A stretch of 64,000 bases of DNA, from contig JANUWI010000006.1 in NCBI GenBank assembly GCA_025504975.1, forward strand, positions 1,612,001-1,676,000, read 5' to 3'. The notes beneath the pieces are model-generated. The model worked only from the letters and a program-made list of their open reading frames with translations. It was not told where the DNA came from and made no database searches. The DNA comes from Plenodomus lindquistii. Its lineage: Eukaryota; Ascomycota; Dothideomycetes; Pleosporales; Leptosphaeriaceae. The position numbers were made by a program, and so were the translations under genes. Positions within the stretch are counted from its first letter, which is position 1, and the number at the start of each line of letters is the position of its first letter. Positions 47,590 through 61,034 of this stretch are shown piece by piece.

Positions 47590-49453
47590 ATATACTTTAT
47601 AGATAAGTAGTCTATATAAATAAGTAGTTTATCTCTACTAAAACTCTACTAAAACTATACACACCTACGTAATATTCTACTAATAATACTAGATAAAACT
47701 CTCTAATAAAGTTTAGATATAGCTTACGCTATAGGCTTTAAAATAAAATGTAAACCTTTTTTTATAATATGCTATAGCTATTTACAATATCTTCTATACT
47801 ACTTTATATTAAAAATACACTAGTTAACCTTTACGTAGAGATTATACGCCTAATCTAAAAAAACTAGATAAAAATAAAAAAAAAGTAATTATTTAGTATA
47901 TACTTAAGCTATATACGTAAAAATTTCCTTTAAAACTTATAGCTATAGTAAATATAGCTAATTTATTACGTAATAAGTGTAATCTAGACTATATTAGTAT
48001 AAACTAGCCTAGTACGTTTATAAAACGCCGCTTTAAATTTAAAGTAAAGTTTAATTATAAGTATAACTATAAAAAAGCTCTATATAAAAACTTAAAGGTT
48101 ATTAAAGCCTAGTTTAAACTAGTAGCTAATATAAAAAAGAAATATAGTATTTAGAATAAAAATATATATAACTTTAATAAAATAGGCTTTATAATAGGCT
48201 AGATATTAATAGAAGTAGTTATTATAGCTTTAAAGTATTAAAAATAACTAAAAGTAGTCTAGTAGAGTAACTAGAAGTAAATAACAGTTATCTAGAGGAT
48301 TAATATAATAAAATAGGCTATTCTACTTTTTATTATTTTTAAAAGCTACTACTACTTTTTAGCCTAGTATAAAGAAAATAGTCTACCTAGAGATTAGATT
48401 ATTATAGTCTCTAAAAATAGCTAGATAACTAATAAGCTTAGATATTAGTAGCTAGAGCACTTTAATACCTATACTAAAACGCGTACTATTAGAGAGTACT
48501 AGCTGTTTATTATTAATAGCTATAAAAGCTATAACTTGTTTAAATTCTAGTAATACTATAAAAAAAAAAGATTATTACTATATATATACCTTTTTATTTA
48601 TTACACCTCCTCTAGCTATTTAATATAGGTTATTTTACTTTTTTAAAATAGATATATAGCTGCTAAACTAAAAAGCTTATATATAACTATATTATATATA
48701 TTATAAAGTTTAAATTCCTGCTTTACTTTATAAGCGCTTATAAAGCTATAATAACTTCTAGTAATATCTAAAAAAAGTTTTAAAGCGCTAGACTAGTTCT
48801 ATATAAGCTAGAGTTAGTTATATTACGTTTTAAAATCTAGTTATACACTCTATTACTACTTTTTATTAATAATAAGCTCTAGTAATTGCAAACTTTAAAT
48901 AATACTTTTAAACTAGAGTTATAATTAATACTTGTAAAAGTAAAAATTTAGAGGTATATAGATAGCTTACTAACTTCTATAGTTAAAGCTTTTAAAAAGG
49001 TATTAAAAAGGGCTGTAATTATCGCGTATAAGCTAGTATTAGTATAAAAAAAAATTACTAAATTTTAAACTACTAATAAAGCTACTACGCGTTATAAATT
49101 ATATAAAAGAAAGTAAATTTAGTATAAAAGTAACTTTATAGCTAAAAAAAGCCTACGTTTAACTATTTTAAAAGAGTTTAAAGCGCGTAGTAATAGAAAA
49201 AAAGTAAAGAAAAAAAAATAGGCTAGTAAAAGCTATAAATAAGTATAATACTATATATAGTACTATAAAATAGAGCATAATTTATAAACGTGTAAAAGTA
49301 AAGTAAAAGTAGTTATAGAATAGTATTTAAGCTAGTTTTACACTATACAGCGCTATATTATACTACTTTAGACTAGAATAGAGTGTAGTTTTAGTAAAGT
49401 TTTAGTAGAAATAAACTACTTATCTATATAGACCGCTTGTCTATAAAGTACGT
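47590..49453 (+). mobile_element. Fot1/pogo-like DNA transposon, RIP-inactivated, copy 2
   Basis: It is exactly 1,864 bp like copy 1 (7460-9323) and flanked by TA. The two copies align without apparent gaps; differences are nearly all C/T or G/A. The right end here is more mutated than in copy 1. The transposase motif region is readable at about 48,140-48,180 with stops. Equal length shows that point mutation, not deletion, separates the copies. Confidence 0.85.
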
Positions 49454-50187
49454 TATAGAGAAGTTAATTAATAATAATTAATAATTATTTTTATATTTAA
49501 CTAAAAGATTATAATAAAAACTACTATATTATATTTAATAACTTCTCTATACTACTTTTATATAAAGTTAGTTATATTTTTATATTAGTTTTTTTATCTA
49601 AATAGTAATTTATTTTATTACTTTCTATAAAAAAAGTAAAATACTAAGCCTTTTCTACTATATTATAATAAAAAACTATATATATATATTTTTCTAGATA
49701 GTAATAGATAATATTTATAGAAGTAATACTTAATTAGAAAATATTTTAATATCTCTAGTAATATATACTATCTAGAATATAATATAACTTTATAGTTTTT
49801 TTTTTATACTATAACTATATTTAATAATTTTTAATAACTAATAACTAAAATAAAATATATATACTATAACAAAAATAAACATCTAATTATATATATAGTA
49901 TTTAAGTTTTTATTTAAAATTAAAATCTAAACTTTTTTAGCTATTTTTAAAATATTTTTTACTCTATAATTAGAAAAATCTACCTAAGCTATACAATAAC
50001 AATATTATTATATAGTTTTTTTTATTTTCTAATCTTATATTATTCTATATATATAATCCTTATTAAATTTTATAATATAAAGTAAATACTTATTTTTATT
50101 ATAATACTTTTTACTAGCTTTTTTTTTACTATAAATACTAAAAATATATACTTAATCTATATTAAAGTATAGTAATAAAAAACATTT

Positions 50188-50657
50188 TTATATACTAAAA
50201 TCCTTTTTATTTATATTATTATCTAGGTCTACTAGATTAGAAGTTACTATATCTAATATCTCTTTAATATTTAGATTTTTTCTATTATAAAAGCCTTTTT
50301 TCTCTACTTTAGTATCTTTATTATAATAACTTAAATAATAGATTTGCTTATCTACTTCTTATATAATAATAATACCTAACGTTATTAGCTAAATTTTATA
50401 AAATAAAAATAGTACTTACTAATAGTATTTTCTAAGCCTTTATAAATAATATAAGTATTTAGAAAGTTTAAAACCTGCTCTACTTTATCTCTTTTAGTAG
50501 TACTAGTAATAAGAACTTTATAGTTATTACTAGTACTATAAGGGCTAAATATTCTATTTTTAGAAAATTCTAAGTAATTAGAAAACCCTTTAACTAAACT
50601 ATAGCTAAGATTAGAAGTATCTTTATTTTCTAAACAATTAATATTAAATAAAGACAT
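50188..50657 (-). CDS. Unrecognised small spliced gene in AT-rich DNA
   Basis: Two minus-strand exons (50657-50420, 50357-50188) give 135 aa with no internal stop. The 62-nt intron has donor GTAAGT, a GCTAATA branch-like site and a TATAAG acceptor. The protein starts MSLFNINCLENKDTSNLSYS and ends VDLDNNINKKDFSI. It is rich in Asn, Lys, Ile and Tyr, as AT-rich codons force. In DNA of this composition about one codon in ten should be a stop, so an open spliced frame of this length suggests a real or recently active gene. I know no matching family. It points the same way as the gene at 51617-52299, and both begin MSL. Confidence 0.5.
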
Positions 50658-51616
50658 CTAATATAGTTAGTAAAAGTTTAAATAAACGATTTAAATAATA
50701 TACCTTAAGCTAGTAGATAGTATATAATAATAAAGTAAGTATTAAAGTAAAAGAATAATAGATAGAAAAAAGAATTAAAAAAAAGTACCTTTTTATATAA
50801 AAAGAATTAGGTCTATTACTAAGTATCTAATAGTAGTATACTAGGTTTATACTAGTTTTATTATAGTTAATATTATATATTATAATACTATATAAACTAT
50901 TAATTATTAATTATTAATATTATATATTATAATACTATATAAACTATTAATTATTAATTATTAGTTATTAATTATTAACTATTAATTATTAATTATTTAT
51001 TATTATTTACTTATTATTACTTATTAAGTATTAAAAATTACATATTAATTATTAATTATTTATTATTAATACTTTATACTTAATTATTATAAATATAATT
51101 ACTTATATATTACTTAATTTAAAAAGGTTTATAGTATAAATTAATTATAATTAAAGTAAAATATCTAAATATATAGTATTTACTAGTAGTATAAGTATTA
51201 AAAATTCTTAGTTTTAAAAAAAAAAGACTTATTAAAATTAGAGTTTATAGAAGAACTATATTTACTAAAATAAATACAACTATTTTCTATACTATTTTTA
51301 ATAAGTAGTAGCTTTAATAAGTTCTATATAGTTATATTAATATATATATTAGTACTATTAAATATAGAAAATAATAAGAATATTATTTTTTATTACTTTC
51401 TAGTAGTTATATTATATAAAATAAATAGTTTAAAAATCTTTTTTTTAAATTTATTTTCTTTTCTAATAACTTATAAATCTTAATAACAATTTTGTTTAAT
51501 AAATAAGCTTAAATAATAGAGTAAAAATTAAAGAGAGTAATATATAGCTATAGTTTAAAAAAGAAATTACAATTTACTTTTTTTATTATAAAACTTATAA
51601 ATATAAAACAATTTCT
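50658..51616. repeat. AT-rich spacer with TTAATTATTA simple repeats
   Basis: About 50,860-51,075 consists mostly of repeats of TTATTAATTATTAATTATTA and variants, including two copies of ATATTATATATTATAATACTATATAAAC-like sequence about 55 bp apart. No coding is supported between the two small minus-strand genes. Confidence 0.5.
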
Positions 51617-52299
51617 CTATAATAGTATTCTTAAAATGTCTCTAGTTATAACTAGATAAATACTTTTATAAAACTATTCTTCTGCTAGTAATTCTAGATT
51701 ATTATCTAGATATAAATCTTCTATAAAGCTAGAGTTTTCTATTTCTTTTTTATTATCCTCTATAGTATTACTATCTCTATTATTACTACTATTTATAGTA
51801 GAAATAAAGTTTCTACTATTATAAAAACTACTAATAGTAGTATTAATTCTTCTAAATATAGTTAGTATATATAGTATATAAAATTTAAATAAACTTACCT
51901 ATTATCTATTAGTATAAGCCTTTTAAAATAACTAAAGTCTTTTTTAAAATCTTTTACTTTAATAGTATACTTTTCTTTTACTATTCTATTATTATAAATA
52001 AGATAGTAATAGTCTTTTTCTTGTATATTATAAGCTAGAATAATAAATCTTTTATAATTTAGCTATAAAGTATTACTTAAAATAAAGCCTATACAGCTTT
52101 TAATTTTATTTTTAGAAAGTAAATAGCCTATAAAGCCTATTACTTTATTACTTTTAATATCTCTAATATTATATACTTCTTTTCCTACTATAAAAGTAGA
52201 AATAATAGAGTTATCTTTTAGAGTATTTTTAAATAAGATATTAGGCTTTTTAAAAGCTAGCTTATAGCTATCTATATTAGAACTAGTAGGTAAAGACAT
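51617..52299 (-). pseudogene. Unrecognised spliced gene in AT-rich DNA, two internal stops
   Basis: Two minus-strand exons (52299-51899, 51851-51617) form one frame of 211 codons before the final stop. The intron has a GTAAGT donor and ATTTAG acceptor and keeps the frame. Two internal TAG codons lie at 52065-52063 (where CAG would fit) and 51676-51674 (where TGG would fit), both typical RIP changes. The protein starts MSLPTSSNIDSYKLAFKK and contains FIVGKEVYNIRDIKSNKVIG and a Ser/Asn-rich acidic C-terminal half. No family is recognised. It is divergent from the OrsD-like frame at 53126, with about 830 bp between the starts. Confidence 0.5.
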
Positions 52300-53125
52300 T
52301 TTAACTAATATAATTAGCTTAGTTTATACCTTTATATTATAATACTAACCTTAGTTTTTTAAAGTTAAAGTAGTAGTTATAGAGGATAGAGGTTTTTAAT
52401 ATTAAGATTTATTCTAAAATCTTTACTTTTTAGATATTATATCTTAATACATTAAATCTATTATATTAGTAATCTATATTATTAATTATTATTTATTTAT
52501 TATTAATTATTACTTATTTATTATTAATTATTATTTCTTTATTATTAATTATTATTTATTAATTATTAATATTTATTAATATATTATTAATTATTTTTAA
52601 TTTATTATTAATTATTATTTATTAATTCTTTATAATTAATTTATAATTATAGTTTTAATAGTTATAAATTATTAAAATATAGTTTTTAATAGATAACTAA
52701 TATAATTATATACATTTAAACCTATAGAGTATAGTATAGACTATAAAAGTATTAGTAATATCTCTATAGCTTTTAATATAAATATAGCTATACGTTTTTT
52801 TTTAATTATTTTAACTTATAACTATACTCTCTATATTAATTATTATTTTTACTTTAACTAAAGTAACTACTATTAGACTCTATTATTTACTAAGTAACTT
52901 CTAATTTCTTTATCTTTATTAAAGTAAGTTAGTTTATTTTTATAGTTATTACTTTTTAATTCTATATAAAAAGCTAACTTTTACTAGAAAAATCTTTTAA
53001 AAAAAACCTACTTTTTTTACTATAGTAATACTCTAAGCTTACTTTTCTCTCTATTAAAGTAAATTATAAATTAACTTTTATTTATAAATATTTTTTTTTA
53101 AACACTAACTTTAATAGAAATATTT
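52300..53125. promoter_or_regulatory. Divergent AT-rich intergenic region with simple repeats
   Basis: It lies between the starts of two divergent frames. About 52,470-52,640 is a run of TTATTAATTATTA repeats. Whether it ever acted as a promoter is not known. Confidence 0.4.
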
Positions 53126-54469
53126 ATGAAAAAAGAAGTATTATTTCTTTTTTATTTAGTTATATTTTTAAATACTACTAAAAATATAGAATATACTAAA
53201 GAAAAAACTTTAGAGTTTAATTTAGTATATTTTAAACTTTTAGGACTAGTAATTTGTAAAGATACTAGTTATAAAACTAGCTTAAACTCTAGTAATAATA
53301 GTAAAGAAAATATTATAAAGCATTTAATTACTAAGTATAAAAAGAATAGAAAAGAACTAGATAATATTAAAAATAAAATAGATAATTTATTTATAGCTAA
53401 CTATATAGATCTAACTATAGAAGATTATAAATATAACTTTAAAGAATTATTAAAAGAAACTAAAGGTTTTAAGTATTTATATAGTAATTATAATTATCTA
53501 AGTACTAGTTTAAAAAAGATAAAAAAGCATAATAATATTATACATAATATAAGTAATAAAGATAGATTAAAAAATAATAGTAGTTATTTTAAAAATAATT
53601 TAAATATATAAAACTTATTTAGTAATTCTAAATATAATAAGCTATTTATTACCTCTAATAATATTAATAATAGTAAAGAAACTATAAATAGTAACTCTTT
53701 ACGTAATATAGATATATCTATATCTAATTATATAAAAGTTATAAAAGAAAGTTTTAAAAAAAATATATCTTTTAATAATCTAGAAAATAGAGAAATACCT
53801 ACTCTATTAAGAAAATTAGAGTTTTATAGATATTATAATAATAAAGATTTAAATAAGCTAGTTTCTTTAGTTCTAGTTCCTATTATAAAAACAAATAATA
53901 ATAAAAAGAGAATAGAGTTTATTTTATATAATACTATATTTAAAAAGACTTTATCTAGCTTTAGTAATAATATAGAAAAGTATAGTAAATGAATATTATA
54001 GCAATTAGCTAAAGAAAGGCTTAATACTATAGAAAAAAAAAACTTTATCCCTTTTAAAAAGCTAGATAGTAAAAATTCTATTAGATACTATTATAGTAAT
54101 CTAGCTTTATTTATAGTATATTTAATTAAATTTAGAGAATTAAAGCTAAAAGACTCTAATTATTTAGATATACAGCCTATTATTACAAGTAATTTAAATA
54201 AACTATTAAAAACTTTAATAAAAGCTATAAAATATAGTATAGAAAAAGAAAATAAATTAAGTAATAATATTAATAATTAATATAATAGAAGCCCTACTAG
54301 TAGTTTTATTACTAGTAAAGAAAATAGTAATAGTAAAAATATAGAAACTTTAAAAAATAGCTTAAAAGTATTTAGAGAAAGTAGAACTAAAATAATAAAT
54401 AGTATTACCTATATAAAGTTAGAGCTAGATAGTATAGAAATATATAAAATCTATACCTATTATTTATAA
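53126..54469 (+). pseudogene. OrsD-like / RecQ-helicase-associated domain protein, RIP-damaged
   Basis: A single plus-strand frame of 448 codons from ATG 53126 to TAA 54467 holds only four internal stops (53609, 53990, 53999, 54278) where about forty would be expected by chance. LEFNLVYFKLLGLVICKDT leads into KENIIKHLITKYKKNRKELD, then FKYLYSNYNYLSTSLKKIKK with a following HNNIIH. Restoring the Tyr positions to Cys in thought would give C..H and C..C..H..H spacings like those of the fungal OrsD/DUF3505-type zinc region (PF12013), which also heads subtelomeric RecQ-like helicases. The second half (FRELKLKDSNYL and so on) fits the same kind of protein. The assignment is by pattern and tentative. 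Confidence 0.5.
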
Positions 54470-57400
54470 GTTTTATTTTTAAAATAATAGACTATATAAG
54501 CATTATATATATTATAACAAGCTATTTTAAAGTTTTTATAATACTATTAAAAGTGTTATTAAAATTGCATTGTATTATGTAGTTTTATTACTTTTATATT
54601 TATTAAAGTAAAAGAACTCGTACTAGTCTATATATAGGTTTCTATTAGATTATCTAACTATACTATTTCTAGATTTCTATTAGACCCTCTATAATATAAA
54701 ACTTTTAACTAATTAAAGCTTTTATAACTACTAATATAGAGTAATAGAGTATTATAACTATAAAAAATCTAATAACTTTATATTATACCTATTTATACTA
54801 TTACGCACACTTATAAAGAATTAGGTATTTTTACTTTTTTATATAATATAGGTATCTAGAATTATATCTCTAAAATTTCTAATTATAGTATAGATATATT
54901 AACTTTTAGGCGTATACTATATATATTATATACTATCTCTATAAGTATATATTAATACTAATATAGCTATTAGTAGATTATAGATATATTATATTAGTAT
55001 TCTACTACTAGCTTTAGTTATATAGCTAAAGCTGTAACTACGCTAAATCTATTTAGAGTTTTTATTAGATCTACTAGTAACTTTAATATTAGATATATTT
55101 AGTAGTATAATATAATAGGCGTAAATATTCTTTTTAGCTATAAATCTAATTTATATTTCTAAAGTTTAAATAAAAAGTAGTACTATATAGTATTTAAGTA
55201 TTATACTAGATATTATAATAAAAGTATATTTTAATTTTAACACTAGCACAGTTATATAGCTTAAATAAAACTATATAAAAATTTACTAAAGGCTGCTATT
55301 AGTTTTACTATTATAACTAAAAGTAATTTTAAACGCTAGTAAAATTCTAGTTTAGTTTAATTATAGTATAATTATAAATAGAGATTATTTACTACTAGTA
55401 TATAATCTACTATAATTATAAAGTAGAGAGAATTTAATATACTAATTATAATACATCTAAAAAAAATAATATAGTATTATAGTAGGTAAAAAAAAAGGTA
55501 GATAACTTAAAAAATATTATATAGTAGAAAAAGTAAAATAGTAATATATAGAAGTATAACGTACTAGCGTCTAGAGAAAAAAAGCTTAAGAAATAGAATA
55601 GCTATTAGGTATATTTACTAGGCACGTACTAGTAATCTATATAAACTAATATTAAAAACCTATTTATTAATCTAAATATATCTATATTTGCTAGCGTTTC
55701 TAATATAAATATAAGTAAATAAAATTACTATATAGATATAAATATTATACTAGCTAAATATATATTAGATAGCGTATTAATACTTATATTAGTTTATAAT
55801 ATAACTTTAGAACTAGATTAGATAGTAATAGTTAATTAAACTAGATCTATAATAGCTTGCGTTTTACGTCCTACAGCTTTATATAAACCTCTAGTAGTAC
55901 TATAGCTATTAAATATAAAACTAAAAAGCCTATAGAATAGATATAAATAACTCTAGTATAATAGTAAAAATTAAAGTAATATAGAAATACTAATACAAAT
56001 CTAGTTATATAATATACTAGATATTATACTATAAAATTAGAATATAAAGTTACTAGTAGACATATTTAATAATACTTATATTAGTAAATACTATATAGAG
56101 GTTTTTAGAATTATATTCTAGAAAGGTTTATATATATATAGACTAACTAGATATAAAGCTATTACTAGTTTAATTTTAACTATTAATTATATAGTCTACC
56201 TAACACTTTACTTTTCTAAAATCTATAATAATTATACTATAGTAATAGTTTTAGTAATTACGTTTTTACCTAACCTAGTAATAAAGAAAGTAAAGTATTA
56301 GAATAGGTAGATAGATATAACCTACACCTATATATAGACAAAAAGCCTATAGATAGTAATAATAAAAAGAAGATTATTATATATACTAACGTAGCAGATT
56401 GTATAGTAGATAAATATATTATAAATACTAAATTTTATACTTTACTTTATATATTACCTCTACCCTCTAGAAAGCTACGTATTAAATTACTAGCTGTAAT
56501 ATAACTATTATTATAAATAGATCTAATATAAAAAGAAATTTATCTAAACTATAATAAAGTCTAGCTAATAGAGCTACTATAAATTACCTAAAAAACTACT
56601 ATAAAAAAAATTAAATAATATATTTCTACTAACTATAAGTATAATATACTATGCTATCTATATAGATATTTATTACGCGTAATATCTATACTATTTAAAA
56701 AAATAATATAGTTTTTATCTATTCTATTTTTCTAACTATACGCACTTTTTAGTTTACTAAAACTATTAATAATATACCTAAACGCTCTAAAATATATTCT
56801 ATAGAAATCTATACTTACTAGATATAGCTTTAATCTAAACTGTATAGAACCTAGGTATTCTATACTAAATATTAATTTATTAGAGAAAGAATTTCTATGC
56901 TAGGCTAATACAGTACTAATTACAACTAAATTTAATATAAATAGTATTTTATTTACTTCTACACACTTTATAGTATTCTAATTAGACGTAAAGTAAATAT
57001 TCTACCTATTATTTATTTAAACTATATATCTAAACTAGTATATTTTATTTTCTAGTCTAAACTTATAATATAATAAATGCATTTTAGTATACTTAAGTAG
57101 GTAATAGAAATATTTTATATTCTTTCTCTATATACTAATAAGCTATATTAATTTGTCTAGTACTACTATAGTATTAAAAAGCTAATATTTAGATAATTAT
57201 ATAATAAAAATCTAGATAAACTATATTTTTTTATCTACTTTTAATACTATATATACACGTAGATTTTGCTATTACTATTTTTATTTATTTCTAGAGATAC
57301 GTACTAAATTCTATGTTAAAAGCAAGATTATAATAGAAAAAAATTTAAATACTATAGATGTAAAAGCTCTAATTACTACGCATATATTAGAACTTTTATA

Positions 57401-59399
57401 GAATAATATTTTTAATTGTATTAGTATTCTACTAATAAACTTTCTAGGTTCTAATATATTTATAGAGCTAATTATATTTATATAGAACTATAATATAAAA
57501 CTTAGTATAAAAAGTACACTATTCTAAAATATATAAAATACGTTTTAGGCTAATTTTAAACGTTAATAGTAAAAAAAGCATATTAATACAAATAACTTTT
57601 AGGTAGATCTAGAATATAAAAAAATTATAACTAAAAACTATAGTATATTACTTTATAAAACAGCCTATAACTAATAGATAGCTTTATAGCTATAAAAATA
57701 AAATAACTAGAATTAAAGTATAGTAAAAAGTATAATATTTCTATAGATAGGTATATATATAGAAGTAATTAAAGCTAAACTTATAAAAAATAATATTACC
57801 TATATAAAAGGATTTATATTTTATAAAATATATAATATTAATAAAAAGCAGTTTACTACGCACTTTAAAAGCTACTACTTTTTCTAAAATTTTTTATTTA
57901 AAGTTATTATATACTTATAGAATTAATTAAATATATAGGCTTAATTATAGCGTCTAGAAAAACATCTATTAAAACTATACTAAAATTACCTATTTTAATA
58001 TCTATAAACTACTAAAAAGTAGCTATATAGTACTCTAACATTTTTATTTTATATAATATATAGTAATTAATAAAAGTTCTATATTTTTCTAGAAGTTTTA
58101 GAAAACCTACTATCTAGTTTTAAAGTATTAGATATATAATTTTAACTAGAACTAGATCTAAACTAAACTATAGGCTAGAGGCATGTAAACTACTAGTACC
58201 TTTTAACTAAAAATATAAATACTTTCTAGATAGTAGAATATAATTAATAGATACTTATATTAGAAAAAGTAGCGTAATTAGTAGAATTTAGTTCTAGAAT
58301 AAATATAACTATACTAGTATATAAATAAAAAAATAATAGTTTTATATTTATAGTAGCTACTTATATTTTACGCTTATTACTTAGTTATTTTAATCTCTAT
58401 TAATTACTTTTAGTATAGAAAGGAAAGCTGTAGGTAAAAAGTTACTATTAAAATAATTTCTAAAGAATAATTTTATACTTTAACTTTATATTCTAAAAAA
58501 GATATAGACTAAACCTAGGTAAATAAGTAGTATTCTATAGTATAATATAGTTACTATATAAATTAGAGATATAGAGTACCTCTATACCTACTTTTTAGAT
58601 TAAAGCTAACCTATATTTTAATATTAGTATAAACGCTTTATAGTCTACTTTATAAGTTAGAATAGAAGCTATTACTACAAAAACTAAAGAGGGAAAAATT
58701 AAAGATCTAATCTAAAGAAAATTAAAAGAGAATATTTAGATATATAGTATAGACTACTACTTAGTTATAGACATTTTTATAATACTAGCCTAAATATGTA
58801 TTTAAAAATATAACCTCTATATTCTATAAACTATAGAGACCTGCTAGCAAAAATATAACTCTAATATAGAGGAAAACTTTATAATATATACTAGGCTTTC
58901 TCTATTAATAGTTAAAAGCCTAGAAGTATTATACTTTAATACTATAGACTACTACTTTAAAAAAAAAAAATTAGGCGTTAAATAACCTAAAATTATATTT
59001 ATAAAATTTAAATTAAAGTTAAAGCATTTTTTAATATAGAGTACTAGTTTATAGAGTAATAGAGTATTACTTTTATTCTAACTAAGTAAAAAGTAACTAA
59101 ACTAGAGAAAAAAAGTACTATATATCTAAAAAGTAGATAAAATAATAGTACTTATTTAAAAAGCAATTAATAATACTAATATTGTATAGTAAGTAATTAA
59201 AAAATTCTAAAATAATTTTAAGTTATTAGCTAGTATATATATCTAAGCTACGCTATATTATAAATAAAATAAAGTTTTTATACTAGCTAAAGTTTTATAA
59301 TATAATATACTTGCAACGTAAATTATATAGGTAAAATAATTAGAACTAGAATATATAAAATAGATTTTTCTAAAATTTAATAAAAATAATATATAGAAA
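54470..59399. other. Unresolved RIP-degraded sequence
   Basis: Nearly 5 kb of AT-rich DNA directly downstream of the OrsD-like frame. I searched for helicase motifs (a PTGxGKS-like loop, DECH-like box) and did not find them. It may hold the rest of a large helicase-like gene or separate elements, too mutated to read by eye. Confidence 0.4.
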
Positions 59400-59400
59400 T

Positions 59401-59670
59401 ATTAGCTAAGTAATAGTAAATCTAAGTACAGACTATTATCTATAGAGGTAGCTATTAATATTTATAAAAGATAGTATATAATAAATAAGTTTAATATACC
59501 TAAAATAGATAAGTTTCTACTAGTAGCTATAGTAAAAGATAGTAACCTAATTAGGCCTATTCTAGATATATTAGAAGAATTAGTAGTATTCTATAATAAA
59601 ATAGAGAAAAATATAGAAAAAGAAATAGAAAAAAAAAAAAAAAAGATAATTAGCTGCTGTAACTAATTTA
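59401..59670 (+). pseudogene. Coding trace, unrecognised, Lys-rich C-terminal part
   Basis: A plus-strand frame reads KSKYRLLSIEVAINIYKR, one stop, then YIINKFNIPKIDKFLLVAIV and LEELVVFYNKIEKNIEKEIE ending in a Lys run encoded by poly(A). About 80 codons with a single stop is unlikely by chance in such AT-rich DNA. It could be the 3' part of a large gene that starts at 53126, given the same strand, but the link is not shown. Confidence 0.4.
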
Positions 59671-61034
59671 ACATGCGTAGATTTTATAACTAGATCTAAT
59701 AGATAATAAGTTTAAAATAGAGCTAGATATAGATATATAGCGCGTTAAATACTAAATACGTATAACTAAAACTATAGGTTAATAAAAATAAGCACCTCTA
59801 TATATATAATTATAAATACTTTGCAGTAGGCCCTATATATAGAGGTTTAAAAAATTACATCTCTATAACCTCTATAGTAGCTAGGTAGATTTATAAATAT
59901 TGCAATAGGTATAAATAGATATAGGCTTTAGTAATAGTTTAGTAAAAGTAATAAATTATATAATATACTTTTACCTACGTAAGTTTACTACTACCTACCT
60001 CTACTCTACTTTTCTAGTAGTATAACTATAGTTTTTATTTTTACCTTTATATTTACTACTACGCGCTATTTTAATTATAGCCTAGGCGCTAGGCTTAGTA
60101 TAGAGGTATTAATACTACTTTCTTTACTTTTTTTTTTTTTTTTTTACTTTCTACTTTCTACCTACTTACTTTTAATTTACTAATATACTCTAGTCTAGGT
60201 ATACTAACTTTATAGCTACCTACGTATTTAGTAGACTTTTTAACTAGTAACTAGTTATTATATCTCTATAGCTACCTCTAATATAGTATCTACTAGAAAA
60301 ATAATAAGTTTAAAACTAGATAAGTAGGTAGTACTCTATATTTAATATATAGTTATTAACTATTAGTATAGTAAGTATATACTGCCTCTAGAATTAGAAA
60401 GCCTAACTCTACTATTATAACTAACCTCTAATAAAGTAAAAAAACCTTTCTAGCAGCGTAATATAAATAAAGTTAAAGGTATATCTAAGTATAACTTATA
60501 TAGAAGTTTTAGAGATATAATTCTAGAAACCTCTATATACTATTATACTAATAAAGAACTTAGATAGCAAGCCTGCACTAGCACCTAGTATTAGTAATAG
60601 AGATAATAATAGAAAAAGTATTAGATTAAACAGCCTAGTTACTTTTTTTCTAGGCTTACTTTTTAATATATCTATACTATTATTTATAAATTAAGCTACT
60701 TTAGCACCTCTAGATATACAGCCTCTAGCTTTTTTACTACTAGTAATAAATTATATATCTAGTTTAGAATTATTATTAAGTTTTATTAGAGCATTTACTA
60801 GTAACCTACTTTTATTCTAGTAACCTAATCTACTACCTAATACCTACTATAAACCTAGATAAGTAGGTATAATACAGCCTCTAATACTATTACTATCTAT
60901 AATACTAATACTAATACTAAAGCAGCACAAGCTGCTACTTATAAAGTTTAAATTAGACTTATTTAAAAATATGCTACTACTAAAGTAGCTTAGTTCTATA
61001 GTAGAGTCTATACTAGCTATATTAAAAACTACGC

